Positions 22,801-44,425 of a stretch of 64,000 bases of DNA are shown here, in pieces; position 1 is the first letter of the stretch; every line of letters begins with the position of its first letter. The translations under genes and the position numbers were made by a program. Where the stretch lies: positions 53,501-117,500 of the forward strand of contig JAODUO010001167.1 in the NCBI GenBank assembly GCA_025642075.2, written 5' to 3'. A model generated the notes under the pieces. The model made no database searches. It was not told the origin of the DNA and saw nothing but the letters and a program-made list of their open reading frames with translations. This stretch comes from Ridgeia piscesae. Taxonomy: Eukaryota; Annelida; Polychaeta; Sabellida; Siboglinidae.

Positions 22801-25522
22801 TTTATCATATTATAGTATTTCCAATGTGCTTACAGCACTGTTTCAATCCACTAACATAATGGTGAATATTTAGACGAAATGTTACTTTTCAATAAAATAT
22901 ACTTCTCTGTTAAAACAGAACTCAGAACATATGTGAAGTAAACACACGCATCATGGAATTGCCAGCAATTGCACAATTCACTACTTATAATCCGTAAGTA
23001 TTCTTTTCAGTTCCAATTCTTAAAGTTGCTGGAAACTAGTTACCAGTCACAATTCTACTAAACCACAATTTTGTAATAGATTTAGACAAACGTGGACCAT
23101 TTGTGTAATTCTAGGGAAACACACAGCTCACAGCCAATCAATTGTTGATGTATCGCAAAAGTACCGTATCAAAAGATTGTCCTTGTATAACATCAACATC
23201 ATGTTTTCACAAAACACAAGTTAGAAGTGGTTGAAAGGATGACTCCCAAACCATGTTTTTTTCCAGTTAATCCTCAAGGCGTTTGTTGAAAAACATTAAA
23301 CATAATATCCATCGTTCCATCCACCAAAAAAACTGGCTCCAAGCAAATGCAATAAATTTTGATTTGGCCCAGTTCAAAATTATATAATGAAATAGCAACC
23401 ACTGAAAGATTTTAAAATTAACTTTTGCATGTCATTATTTCTATTTCTAAACTGCTGGTGAATCCAAGTTTAGAATGCAAATGGTAATACAACTCTTTCC
23501 ACCAATGCTGACAGAGGTTGTTTATACGGATCTGCTCAACGTTACAGTACAGTTGCTATTGGTTCAAATCACACTATTATTTTGAGGTGAATTGCCCTGG
23601 TAGGCATATAATAGTGTAGTTGTTTATTTTACTTATAATCTTGCAACTAGTTTCACAGATGTCATTTGTCCTAAGAAGACATGGTGACTGAAAAATACTG
23701 ATCACACAATAGTACTTATACACATATTAGTAGTAGTCCACCTATACACCATCAATATATGAATGCCTCAAAAATTTTACATCACCTTTCCCCAGACAAA
23801 TAACATCAACACATCCCGAGACAGCGTACCCAGTAATCAGCTTTTTAAACAATCAACCTAAATTGTCATAATTGGTATCTGCCAGCGAATATAATTTCAA
23901 GTCATTCACTGCCCCCATTTAAGTCTTGAAGTCACACCTGTATATTTATATTATGATGAATGCTTCACTGAATTCTGCAGTGTTTTATCCTAATGGACCA
24001 ACAACAAGAGTTCACCAACTTTGTTTATATTTACCCTAAATTACTGTATATAATTTCCATATCATGCCGATATTTGATCGACCTTTTCATGAATACCTGG
24101 GCATGCACATGTGTACCTTAATTAATGATTTAATAAAATCTTAAATGTTATATTAATAATACTTAATTACAATAATGTATTGTCTGTACAATAATATGCT
24201 ATTTAAACAGATTATTGTTTTGATGTATTTAATGTTCACCGATTTTAGAATTTGTTTGTATAAGACTACATCTATTATAAATAAACAGCACCAATTATGG
24301 GGTAGACATGACTGATATGCTTTCATTTATTTAACAAGCTTGCACGTTGTCATGGTTACACGTTATCATGATAACACTAAATACAGTAAGTGATAGTTTG
24401 GATAGAGTTTTTGATCATGTCATCACATCGAGTAATCAAATGATGTGGTTTTGTTGTTAGGAAGGTCTATATTTTATGTTTCGCAGAAAGTACAAATAGA
24501 GGTACTCTTAACATAATTATCCAACCATACTTAATTGAAGCTAATTCATGTACTTGATTGTGTTCTATATTCATATAAAAAACTTACAACTAATAACCCA
24601 CTTTATTCACGTCTCATGACTGCGAAAGGTTTTCCATGACAGCATCAAAGCATACAAATATGTCAGACTACACTTCATGCAATGCACAGTCTGAACAAAG
24701 TATCTTAACATTTTCACCTTTCTTAACCCATTTCATCTGCTGGACAAATCCAGTATACACCTGTATAATGCTTTAACAAGGTAGACTACATCCATATGTA
24801 TTTTCAGAACGCACTGGGTTAATATAGTCTAATATTGACCTATTTAATTTTTACAAAAGCAACTATCATTTCAGATATCATTTACTTGAACCTTATCTGA
24901 ACCTGTCACTTACTTTCTACTTTCTGAAAATTCCTGTCGTTGGACTCCCAGAAGTCTCAATAATTTCTTATTTGCCACTGTCACATAATCCCAAGACTAC
25001 CGGGTGACGGTCATTACAAAACAACAAAGTCATGTGACACACATGTACACATACCAATTTGGAATGCTTTGGTGGCAAGCAATTTCGCCTGAAGCTAAAT
25101 CAACATGTCTTGTAAACTCTCCCAGACACCAGTGTAATGTCTTTCATGCAGATCAGCGCAACAGAAACAATGATTACACATTCACACATCTTCAAAAGAA
25201 CAGTACATTTTCCACTGTGCAATATCAACATCATGCAACTTGCTCCAGTTTCCCAGCATTCCTTCAACAGGAAGTCACACAATTTTAACACCAGATGACA
25301 CCACATGTATGACATACCCAGCCACTACTGCACCGCAATATACACCTCGTAGTGTTACCCAAGGTCACTTCAATGTCACACACGAACGGCAAACACTAAA
25401 ACCTGGGTGTCATAGTTACAAGGTCAGTCTCTGTTTGTGTGATTGAGGCAAAGCTTGGAATCTCCACTTCCAGAAAGAGACAGATGTTTGAGTGAGGTCA
25501 AGAGAAGAACTAGTGGCTCCCC

Positions 25523-34510
<8,988 letters not shown>

Positions 34511-35370
34511 CGCAATGTCTTCGAAAATGCATAAAAACAAAAAAATGCAACCAGTTCAAGAGGCGGAACAAGAAACTCCAGTAACCGGAAATGAGGGTGA
34601 TTCATAGTACGCATGAGTACTGGGTTGTTCTGAACTAATATGCTAACAAAACTGATTATTTAATTTATGTGATGTATTAAAATGAATGCAGATCACTATT
34701 CAAAATTGTTGCAAATATTTACGCGAAACGATATATATTGTATTAAATCTTGCTAACAACAATAGTCATCATGACAGGTATTTTGACCTTGACATTATTT
34801 AATAAGGATTTAATAATCAGAACGGCGAACCAACTAAACGGTGTACATTGATACTACAGGATAGAGACCAGCAGCAGACAGCTTGGCCTTGGGCTTGGAT
34901 ATCGTTTTATTTCCAAGATGAAATTTCCATTCCGGTTTATTAATAGGTTAAATCGAACCCATCTGTATAATGACCTTATACAAAAGCAGGTGTATGCGTA
35001 TTCAACCAGTGGGTAAGATACGTAGATCTGTGCAAAGAAAATGTACATAGAGAGCTGCGGTTGTCTGTACGTTGGCTGGGATTTATCAAGTGTTAAGTGA
35101 CACTGATTGTCTGACAGAAATGAGGAAAGGTGACAATGTCAACTGACACTCACAGTAACAGCTACTATAGTCTATAGGCATAACAACAAAATCTACTGAT
35201 GTGAACATAAATGCCATTGGCGTGCGACCCAATGATTTTGTTAAGAGTCTTCTATATAAAATGAAAAACATTATTAAAATTAAAGATAAAATTATCACTC
35301 AGCCATGACCCCCCATACAATATATAAATAGTAAATTATGTGAAATATGTGATAGTCACTCATAATTATT

Positions 35371-35845
35371 ATGACACATAATTTTATTATGACTGATTAT
35401 GGCAATGCTCTACTTTGTGATTTGCTTGAGACCCTACTCACTGCATATAAACTGAGATGGTCCAGAATTCTGTGGAGCAACTTGATCATTACTGGAACCC
35501 GTAGCCAGCTAGAAAAGAGGTCAAACTTATACCAGTTCTTGTTTAGTCTTCATTGCTTGCTAGTTCACCAAATGAATTAAGTCCTCGTGTATTGCGTAGT
35601 TCAACATCTTGGCCCAGAATATGTGACCTCACTAGTGTAGTGACACCATAGTCACTGAGATCAGTCAGGCAACGTTAGTTGACAATACGTACCATGGTAC
35701 CACCTTGAGCAATACAGTTGGCAGTCTTTCTCAGACACTGTAGAAAAATCTACCCCCTGCTGAATCAGTGGCCACATTTAAGACATTGCTAATGACACAT
35801 CTCTTCAGCATAGCATTTATGTGGCTATAACTGGTGATATATAAT
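35371..35845 (+). pseudogene. Decayed non-LTR retrotransposon (RT C-terminal part)
   Basis: Across shifted frames the plus strand resembles the C-terminal end of CR1/L2-like reverse transcriptase ORFs: DYGNALLCDLLE, ITGTR, LFSLHCLLV, and then PPAESVATFKTLLMTHLFSI before a stop. Frame breaks and an in-frame stop show it is dead. The class assignment is from memory of the family pattern DYCNxLLYGLP...ITGTR...LHWLPV. Confidence 0.65.
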
Positions 35846-35873
35846 GAACCTGACTATTACACATTTTTAACTA

Positions 35874-36795
35874 TGTAGCATTTGCAAGGTGCCACCAATT
35901 GTAGCGTTTGGCGCAAGTGGTCGGCACGGAGGCATCTAGTGGCGGACTCGGGCGCACGTTCACTCATTCAGTCTACAGAAAATACATATTGGTCACTGTG
36001 GAATTATCACCCCGAGTTGACATTTCTCCTATTTTTTCACTGCCACCAGAGAAGTAACTTCTCACTAAACTATGCTACTTTAATCTACCTAAAGCGAGTA
36101 AACGCGCGGCCCATGTGAGTTCTTTTTAAGTGGGATCTCCAAGATAGACTAACCAAAACCGTTACTATGGAACGTAGAGGAATACGGTCAGGTTTATCTA
36201 CACCGAAATCCCACCACTGCCAACAATTGTAGCGTTTGCGAGGTGAATCCCGCCACCAATTGTAGCGTTTGGCATGAGCAGTCGGCATGGAGGCGTCTAG
36301 TGGCAGACTACTGGGGCATATTGTCGGGAAAACAAGTATTGTTTACCACGGGACACAACGTTCCAGATCGCCCTGTGACAAAGATACTGTCACAGTACAT
36401 TGCGCTGCGCCGACTACTGGTGCATATTGTCAGGGAAATCTCTGGGACACACAGCTCTCCCGACCGTTCTCTCGATTGAGAAACCCGTGGGTGAGTCATT
36501 TAAGTGATTTGACTGTTTGAATAATCTACTGACCGCATATCAAACACGCTGTCAGTGCCATCACGTTTGTTGAACTTTGTATTTGTATTGGTTTAGTTGT
36601 TGGAGCATATAGCTAGTTTCGATTTGTACTGTTAGGATTTTTATATAATAAACTGTGGAATATATTATATTGTTTGTGGTTAGACTGAGTGAGTGAACGT
36701 GTGCCCGAGTCCGCCACTAGACGCCTCCGTGCCAAACGCTCGCGCCAAACGCTACAGTTGGTGGCGGGATTCACCTCGCAAACACTACAACTATG
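35874..36795. mobile_element. Complex inverted-repeat element(s) with TGTAGCGTTTGGC ends
   Basis: A block GCCACCAATTGTAGCGTTTG, followed by about 70 bp including GGCACGGAGGC and CTAGTGGCGGACTC, occurs at about 35888. It occurs again at about 36250 and, inverted, at 36685-36790 (GAGTCCGCCACTAGACGCC to TTGGTGGCGGGATTCACC). The 36235-36790 part has long terminal inverted repeats with GCGAGGTGAATCCCGCCACC at its outer edge. No coding. Whether it is a TIR transposon, LTR pieces or two nested copies is open. Confidence 0.7.
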
Positions 36796-37100
36796 CTAAT
36801 GTTTATGCATATCTAATTTATTAAGTCAATTGTATATTGTATTTATTTATTTTATTGATTTAACTTATTTATTTTGCTTATAATGTACAATATGTAGTTC
36901 CTTGTTTTACATTAATATTAGTACCTTTGAGCATATTTTTATCCCGGATACATTTCTTTCTTATACATTTCTCCAAATAAATTTCCAAATCACCGAGTAA
37001 TTCTTTTATTATCCTCTGTGTATTGTAATTAATTTATGTTTATGGCCCATGCTTTAGCACATTCAAACACAGGGAATGATTCAGTCGTAAAATACCTACT

Positions 37101-37289
37101 ATGTCTGGTTTTCATAGGTCGGGACCTGTGGATCTTTCATATTCATCATTTGAAAAAGACGGCAAGAATGATAACCGGCCTCTTGTTATGATACATGGCA
37201 TGTTGGGATCAAAGAAGAACTTTGAGTCTTTGGCTAAGGCTTTTAGTATGAATACTCACAGACAGGTAGGAATTGTATTAATTAAAATT

Positions 37290-37333
<44 letters not shown>

Positions 37334-38513
37334 CCAATAAAAAATTCTCATTACTGATAATGACCATTAAAAGTACAACTTAGTTAATATTTCCCTGTTT
37401 CTAGCCAGCAAAGCCAAAGTTTTAAATATTCCTATGGAAATGAAGAACATCACGTACATGTAAGTGACAATTTTGTCAGGTTTCCCTTGTAGGATACACT
37501 TACCATCATTGTCAGTGTTCCAGTGGTGTCACATAGTCACAGGCATCAAAAAGCAAATTAAAATTGGAGACCTGACCCAGAGCTACAGCCCTATTCCACG
37601 TGAATGCTCCCTTTACTCATAACATAGGAAGAACTTGAAAAGTAGTGCAGTTGAACAAAATATTGTCACCCGTTCAGCCTCCCCGATGTTGGTATGTACA
37701 GCATAGAGATGGGGAATGCTGTTCAAAATTTGCCATTTATTTATACAGCTCTTCAAGCTCCCGTAACTTCCACCAAAACTGGACTAAACATGGTTAAGCA
37801 GGGACAAAATTGCCAGTCACACATTATTTTGGTGGACAAGTGGTGCTAACTAATATACCTACAGACCAGTTGCGATGTGTTTTATGACCTGAAATCAACC
37901 ATTTACACCCATATCTCAAGGCTTCTGACAATGTATATGAATTTTTACAACCTTTCTTTGCTCCATTTTTCTCCTGTCTACTGATATTACTACCGGTCCA
38001 CAATGGGTTTTACCTGTCCAAATGACGGGTGGACGGGTCTCTGCATAAAGCTATGGGGCAAATTGTACCAGTGAACACTCCTCTCTTAGTTTTGTCTAGA
38101 TCTTCCTTCTTTACCAGGTGATAACAGTTGATGTGAGAAACCATGGCAACAGTCCACATGTGGCACAGATGGACTACCACAGCATGGCTGGTGATGTGGA
38201 ACAAGTGCTTCAGAAGCTTGGAGTAGACAAGGCAGTCATGCTTGGCCACAGTATGGGAGGCAAGATCGCCATGGTGATGGCACTCACTAAGGTACTTGTG
38301 ATAAGCCATGTAAAATTAAAAATTACATTTAAAATTGAATTTTTAATATAATTCAATTTTAATTTTAAATGACATTTTAGACATATTATAATATTTATTT
38401 ATTAGCCTACCATAAAATTTTAATTTTAAATGACATTTTAGACATATTATAATATTTATTAGCCTACCATAATAATTTAAAAATATAAAAGTTTATAATT
38501 TTAATGGGCATAT

Positions 38514-38572
<59 letters not shown>

Positions 38573-41475
38573 CTTAAGCTAATGTATCATTTTAAAGCAC
38601 ATCTGAGACATATTTTTTATTTATTAGATCAATTGTTTTTTTTTTATTAATCATTTTAAAGATTTTTTTTATATATTATACATTTATTTGTCAGATTTCA
38701 CTTTATTGTACATGTATATAGGCACTACATGACTAAACACAAGAACACATTCCTAATTAGCATGAAATCTATTTGCATGTTGAAAATGGCAAATAAAGCT
38801 TTATGAGTACCCAACCGTAGAATTGGTTCAGTCATGTTGAATCATAGAGATGTGAATGAAGTCGGCCCAAAACAAATGTGTACTATTTCTGTAAGAAATT
38901 CACTTACTTTGGAGCGTGAAACGTACAACAAACTGTTTCCTAGTAATGCTGTATAGTGTGGTGGTGCCATCTAGTGGATACTTTTTTAAACAATAGTTTG
39001 AAATACCTTTGATGCCATGACCACAGTTAGAATATCAGGCAATTATGATATTTTTATTGGTGATTATGTTTTATGTTTGAGATGTTATTTTATTGTGTAT
39101 CGAATGCATCACAAAAATTTCCTTTCATGGCAAAATAGTTTTACTACATTATTCTCTTTCTTCTTTTCAATGGAATCCTCATCTGGTTGAAGATTTGCTC
39201 ATTTTTGGAGGGTGATCATTGGCATGTAGAACGGGAGCAGATACGTTGTAGTGCAATTTAGGTGGGTAAGGTAGATGGGGGGAGGGTGGGAGAGATATAT
39301 ATGATGTGTAAAGGTGGCATCCAAGTCTGAACACAAAAGAATCTGATTTGTCAGAGATATCACATCATGGGGCAGACTGTTCCACTCTGCTACCGTTTGT
39401 GGGGAAAATAACGTCTTCCTGTACTGCTTACAGTGGTGGGGAAGGTCATACCTGATGTCATGGGAGTTTCTAGTGTTTGTTTTACGTGGGCTGAACAGTG
39501 TATGCAGGTATGGAGAGTTAATTGTGAATATTCCTTTTTGTATCCACACAGTGTACAGTACAACGAGGCAAGCTTTCTTCCTATAGATTTGGAGGTGACA
39601 TTGTGTCGTATCTGTCTTCCAGCCACACCTTGTGTCAAAGCTGATAGTGGAGGACGTGTCCCCAACAGTGTCACGCCTCAGCGGCTCCACATCCTTCCCA
39701 GAATACTTCAGGGCAATGAGAAACATCAGCTTTGACCAGTCTGCCCGAACACTTGCAGATGTGCGCAAAGAAACTAGTGAACTTCTCAAAGATGTCATTC
39801 CTGTAAGTACAACTTATTTTAATGCATGGCCAATTTTATCGTTATCATTCACTAAGGGATCACCTTGTAACATTATCTGATATCAGATTAAATTTATTTT
39901 GTTGGGGGAGGGGTCAGTGACAGTTTGCCTTGTGTTGAACAGACAAACATTGAAATTCTATGCTTCAGACTGATAACATATTGGGAACATCAAATCAGAG
40001 TTTGCAAAAATTCATCTCATCAGGAACTGGGGCCTGAGGAAAGTAACTTCACATGATACTAACATTATATCAAAACTAATCTTCATGTTAAACATATCAA
40101 CATATTAACTATGCAGTGTTTCCCCCGAGTAAAATGATGGGCGAGGTGGTAGGATGGGCTGAGTGAGCACTGAAGTCATCATGCAACGAGTAAGGGTGTT
40201 TTAACCTAATAGAGATGAAACAAATGCATAACTACAAGGTAGCAGCATGTAAATATGTTTATAGCAAGAAATATCTATGAGCTGGCAATTATCTTGAGCA
40301 AAGTGGCTTATAAAAACAGCAAGATGGCCGCCTCCTCATCATATAGCAGGGGAAACACTGATTAACTGTTGTTATACTCACTATTACACTCCCACCTAAT
40401 TCTCGTTGTGTGACCACTACAGCAGAACAAACTCAGTATCATTAACAAGATGTTCCCTGTGTAGGACGTGGGAGTCAGGAACTTCGTTCTGACGAACATA
40501 GAGAAGATTGACAGATACCGCTGGAGAATCAACATCGATGCCATCGAAGCAAACCTGGATGTTCTTGTGTCGTTTCCCAGCCTTGATACATCCTACAGTG
40601 GACCAACGTTGTTCATTGGAGGCAGTCGGTCTGAACATATCAGGTGTGTTCTCTCTACGACCTGTTGGAATACTACTTAGTAGTAATAGTAATAACACAG
40701 TAAAACCTAACTTGTCTTATGATAGCTCAGGAGTCAAGCTTCTGGCCCTCAATTAAGAGAACCCGGGTTCGAATTCATTGCTGCTATTTCAAACCTAGGG
40801 AAAGTTCATTCATACTACAATTCAATTAACTTTAATGTCATTAAAAAAGGATATACATCGTACAACGCATGATCGCCTCTAAAATATGTAAAGAAAAGAC
40901 TGTCGCAAATATAACCACACAAAAAGCAAACCTATTGGCATCAATATCATTTGTTTAACATTCTAACTGCCACAGGCACAACATTCATGCTGTAGCAAGC
41001 CGTTTTGCATTTTATGCAACGATATCTCCTTCGAGACGGAAGAACATGAAAATATGTATGTAAAGAACGGGTGATCAGACTCGGCAGCAACAGCACATTG
41101 CTCCAGTTCACTCAACTGTATGAATGAGTACCGGGCTATAGACACTGGTGGATGTGTGTGCACGAATAGTCTTCGCACATTAATTGCAGCATGGCTAGTT
41201 CGTTCCCAGAAAAGACGAGATGGAGTAAGGTTGAACAGGTCTGCTTGGGAGTAAATGTAACACACCTGGATCAGTCCTAAGGACTGGACCTTGCCACATA
41301 AGAAATTACTTACCATTTTTGGTTTGTTGGTTGCAGGGAGGCGAATTACCCGGAAATAAAGCGACTGTTTCCTGCTGTGGAGATTAGGCATGTGAAAGAC
41401 GCAGGCCACTGGGTCCACTCGGAGAAACCTTACGTGTTTATGGACATGGTGACTGATTTCATGAAAGACTCATAA
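37101..41475 (+). CDS. ABHD11: ABHD11-like alpha/beta hydrolase, five coding exons
   Basis: ABHD11 is a mitochondrial serine hydrolase that in mammals supports the 2-oxoglutarate dehydrogenase complex. Exons: 37101-37265, 38118-38291, 39623-39802, 40465-40643, 41337-41475; all GT-AG, phases agree, 837 nt and 278 aa. Motifs: oxyanion-loop HGMLGSKKNF (32-41); VDVRNHGNSPH (59-69); nucleophile elbow GHSMGGK with Ser100; VEDVSP; FVLTN and WRINID (Asp198 is a candidate acid); catalytic His257 in DAGHWVHSEKP. This order matches vertebrate ABHD11. The start is uncertain: the sequence before codon 7 (TGGTTTTCATAG/GTCGGG) looks like a splice acceptor. The true N-terminus may therefore lie in an upstream exon carrying a mitochondrial leader, and the ATG at 37101 shows no clear presequence. 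Confidence 0.92.
37291..37330. repeat. (TA)n microsatellite
   Basis: A pure TA run just inside ABHD11 intron 1. Confidence 0.9.
37790..38055 (-). repeat. Dispersed repeat family, copy 3
   Basis: The reverse complement of the two copies in Rab35 introns: AGCTTTATGCAGAGACCCGTCC, GGTAAAACCCATTGTGG, GGGTGTAAATGG and GTCCACCAAAATAATGTGTG, in the same order. It ends about 60 bp before ABHD11 exon 2. Confidence 0.65.
38355..38575. repeat. Short tandem duplication followed by (TA)n
   Basis: A block of about 70 bp (AATTTTAATTTTAAATGACA, then TTTTAGACATATTATAATAT and TAGCCTACCATAA) occurs twice in a row. A TA microsatellite follows at 38516-38571. The adjacent AAAATTGAATTTTTAATATA with ATTCAATTTT forms a hairpin. 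Confidence 0.85.
39205..39590 (-). pseudogene. LINE fragment (RT C-terminal end) in ABHD11 intron 2
   Basis: The minus-strand frame reads NSHDIRYDLPHHCKQYRKTL, FSPQTVAEWNSLPHDV and a short tail, the typical end of jockey/CR1-type reverse transcriptase ORFs (pattern FFPRTxxxWNxLP). The open frame continues by chance into the antisense of ABHD11 exon 3, which starts 30-40 bp away. It is a 5'-truncated insertion. Confidence 0.65.
40114..40360. mobile_element. hAT-like MITE in ABHD11 intron 3
   Basis: Ends CAGTGTTTCCCCC and GGGGAAACACTG are inverted. Subterminal ATGATGGGCGAGGTGG pairs loosely with GGCCGCCTCCTCATCAT. ATTAACT occurs just outside both ends (40104-40110 and 40361-40367), suggesting an imperfect target duplication. 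About 247 bp, non-coding. Confidence 0.75.
40722..41312 (+). mobile_element. SINE-like element, copy B, interrupted
   Basis: The head 40722-40812 has a B-box motif (GGGTTCGAATTC) and TTTCAAACCTAGGGAAAGT. The body resumes at about 41086 with GTTCACTCAACTGTATGAATG, GGCTATAGACACTGGTGGAT and GCATTAATTGCAGC-like blocks as in the other copies. The 270 bp between is foreign to the family and may be a nested insertion. It ends about 25 bp before the acceptor of ABHD11's last exon. Confidence 0.6.
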
Positions 41476-41768
41476 GTAGGGCTGCTATTTCGGTCTGGTA
41501 CATTTTAGTTCACCAACTGTAGGACATTTTTAAGTATTATTTATTTTACATGATTACCAACAGGCATTTATGTTCAATTATCTCAGGGATGATGTGTACA
41601 TTTACATACAATTAAGCAAAGTATTACTAATTAGAGTGTCGTTGTAAGCACCTCAATCTTCACTCGCCAGACCCAGTATCATCACACATTTTCAAGGATA
41701 TACGCATCAAAGACGTGTTACAATTATTATTATTAATGATGTGAACATTGACAAATTGTACTTGTGCA

Positions 41769-41774
41769 AATAAA
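41769..41774 (+). terminator. Candidate ABHD11 poly(A) signal
   Basis: AATAAA about 295 bp after the ABHD11 stop codon, in an AT-rich 3' region. Confidence 0.55.
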
Positions 41775-41779
41775 TTCTG

Positions 41780-42900
41780 CTTTTATGTTGATTACTTTTT
41801 AATTACACAACAGGATTCTTTACAATTAATATGCAGGGTGCCTTTCTTTCTTATGACTATATTTTGATTGATTTTCCTTGATTTTCTGTATAATCCTATC
41901 TCTCAGATAACTGTTGGATTCCTGGGATTTATCACGACATTAATTTTGCAATACAAACCTACATGTTGGTGTTGGTGCCCATCTACTGATCAGGATCAGA
42001 TATGTTACAAAGTATGACAGACCATACCATAAATGGGTCACCAACATCAGTGTATTGTACTTGATTGGGCTTCCCAAATAAACAGCTACCTGTCCACATT
42101 GTGTGTGCCTGGATAAGCTGTGTACTCAAGACTGCCTCATGAACCCTGGAGGCTAGGTGGCCTGCCAGGAATCATGGCTAAGTGACAACTGTACCTATGT
42201 ATTGGAGACTGCCCTTCATGCCACACACAGAAGTAGCTATAATTGGAATAAAAAGTAGCAATGATAGGAAGTAGCTATACTCTGTGCTGTGGGAAGTCTT
42301 TAATAAGGTCTAACAAGTTGCCGTCCAGAGCCTATGGCTTACTATTTCACTAAATTAATTAAATTACTTATAAAAGTGTACATAAATTAATATTATACTT
42401 AAAACTATAAATATACAAAATAAAAAAATGCCACTAATGGGCTAATAATTAAAATCTGTTGTCTCTAAAAATACATAAGTAAAATAAAAATTATACGTTG
42501 TTCTCTAAAAATACACAAGTAAAATAAAAATTATAAATAATACATAAAATGGCCTACAATAATAACAATTTGTTATAATAATAAATTAATTAAATTAAAT
42601 ATATCAATAAATAATTTAATCAGTATTCAAATAATTTCTTTAAAAAAATTAGTGTTCAACCTAGGTATCGCCCGCCCTTGCCAGATAATTGTCAATTTTA
42701 TTTTTAAATATATTTACACAATCAGGACTTAATTGATTTCAATTGTGTATTGTTCTATGGGAGAACAATAAATAAGTCACGTTAGCATCGGCAGTATTAC
42801 GACCAGCTGGAACCCTACAGCAGGGCCAGTACAAACTAAGGTTCTGCTGGCGACCACTCTACCTCCAGTGCACAGTCGGTCACGCAACAACAAACATGAA
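41780..42900. other. Intergenic, AT-rich, with internal repeats
   Basis: No gene seen. AAAATACATAAGTAAAATAA and AAAATACACAAGTAAAATAA form a tandem pair of about 50 bp near 42470-42530. Confidence 0.6.
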
Positions 42901-42959
42901 GAACTTGGGCTACATTGACATGACACAGTCAACACAATATGGCTGCGGAGAAGAGCAGA

Positions 42960-44425
42960 CACCTCCTCGGACAATGCCCCACCTACTCAGACAATGCCCC
43001 ACCTACTCGGACAATGCCCCACCTACTCAGACAATGTCCCACCTACTCAGACAATGCCCCACCTACTCAGACAATGCCCCACCTACTCAGACAATGCCCC
43101 ACCTACTCGGACAATGCCCCACCTACTCAGACAGTGCCCCACCTACTCAGACAATGCCCCGCCTACTCAGACAATGCCCCACCTACTCAGACAATGCCCC
43201 ACCTACTCAGACAATGCCCCGCCTACTCAGACAATGCCCCACCTACTCAGACAATGCCCCGCCTACTCAGACAATGCCCCACCTACTCAGACAATGCCCC
43301 ACCTACTCAGACAATGCCCCACCTACTCAGACAATGCCCCACCTACTCAGACAATGCCCCACCTACTCAGACAATGCCCCACCTACTCAGACAATGCCCC
43401 ACCTACTCAGACAATGCCCCGCCTACTCAGACAATGCCCCACCTACTCAGACAATGCCCCCCTACTCAGACAATGCCCCCCTACTCAGACAATGCCCCGC
43501 CTACTCAGACAATGCCCCACCTACTCAGACAATGCCCCACCTACTCAGACAATGCCCCACCTACTCAGACAATGCCCCACCTACTCAGACAATGCCCCAC
43601 CTACTCAGACAATGCCCCACCTACTCAGACAATGCCCCACCTACTCAGACAATGCCCCACCTACTCAGACAATGCCCCGCCTACTCAGACAATGCCCCGC
43701 CTACTCAGACAATGTCCCGCCTACTCACACAATGCCCCACCTACTCAGACAATGTCCCACCTACTCAGACAATGCCCCCCTACTCAGACAATGCCCCCCT
43801 ACTCAGACAATGCCCCATACTCGACAATGCCCGCCTACTCAGACAATGCCCCCCTACTCAGACATGCCCCACCTACTCAGACAATGCCCCTACTGCAGCC
43901 CACCTACTCAGACAATGCCCCACCTACTCAGACAATGCCCCCTACTCAGACATGCCCCCCTACTCAGACAATGCCCCCCTACTCAGACAATGCCCCCCTA
44001 CTCAGACAATGCCCCCCTACTCAGACAATGCCCCGCCTACTCAGACAATGCCCCGCCTACTCAGACAATGCCCCGCCTACTCAGACAATGCCCCGCCTAC
44101 TCAGACAATGCCCCGCCTACTCAGACAATGCCCCACCTACTCAGACAATGCCCCACCTACTCAGACAATGCCCCACCTACTCAGACAATGCCCCACCTAC
44201 TCAGACAATGCCCCACCTACTCAGACAATGCCCCACCTACTCAGACAATGCCCCACCTACTCAGACAATGCCCCACCTACTCAGACAATGCCCCACCTAC
44301 TCAGACAATGCCCCACCTACTCAGACAATGTCCCACCTACTCAGACAATGCCCCACCTACTCAGACAATGCCCCACCTACTCAGACAATGCCCCACCTAC
44401 TCAGACAATGCCCCGCCTACTCCTG
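42960..44425. repeat. 20-bp minisatellite, about 73 copies
   Basis: The unit is ACAATGCCCCACCTACTCAG, with A/G variation at position 11 (CACC or CGCC). Copies are highly uniform over the outer thirds, with several 1-bp losses and shortened units in the middle (43450-44030). As 20 is not a multiple of 3 and no stop arises, all three plus frames stay open for over 500 codons, each cycling through MPHLLRQCPTYSDNAPPTQT. No start context, splice logic or homology supports translation. Confidence 0.97.

Larger units (their letters stand above)
18620..25520. other. Intergenic region between convergent SARM1 and Rab35
   Basis: About 6.9 kb of AT-rich DNA. Apart from the possible SARM1 exon just before it, I recognise no exon. 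It holds a TA microsatellite, a degenerate ACATT/AATGTT repeat zone and presumably the Rab35 3' UTR at its right end. A minus-strand AATAAA at 24602-24607 is a possible Rab35 poly(A) signal. Confidence 0.55.

Noticed and set aside
39199..39798. A 199-aa minus-strand gene overlapping ABHD11 exon 3
   Set aside because: Its first third is antisense of a conserved ABHD11 exon and its last two thirds are a LINE fragment. The frame is continuous by chance.
40731..40785. tRNA gene suggested by a GGGTTCGAATTC B box
   Set aside because: The flanks do not form an acceptor stem or anticodon arm, and the sequence continues into the SINE body, so it is a SINE head. The same applies at 48510 and on the minus strand at 7965.
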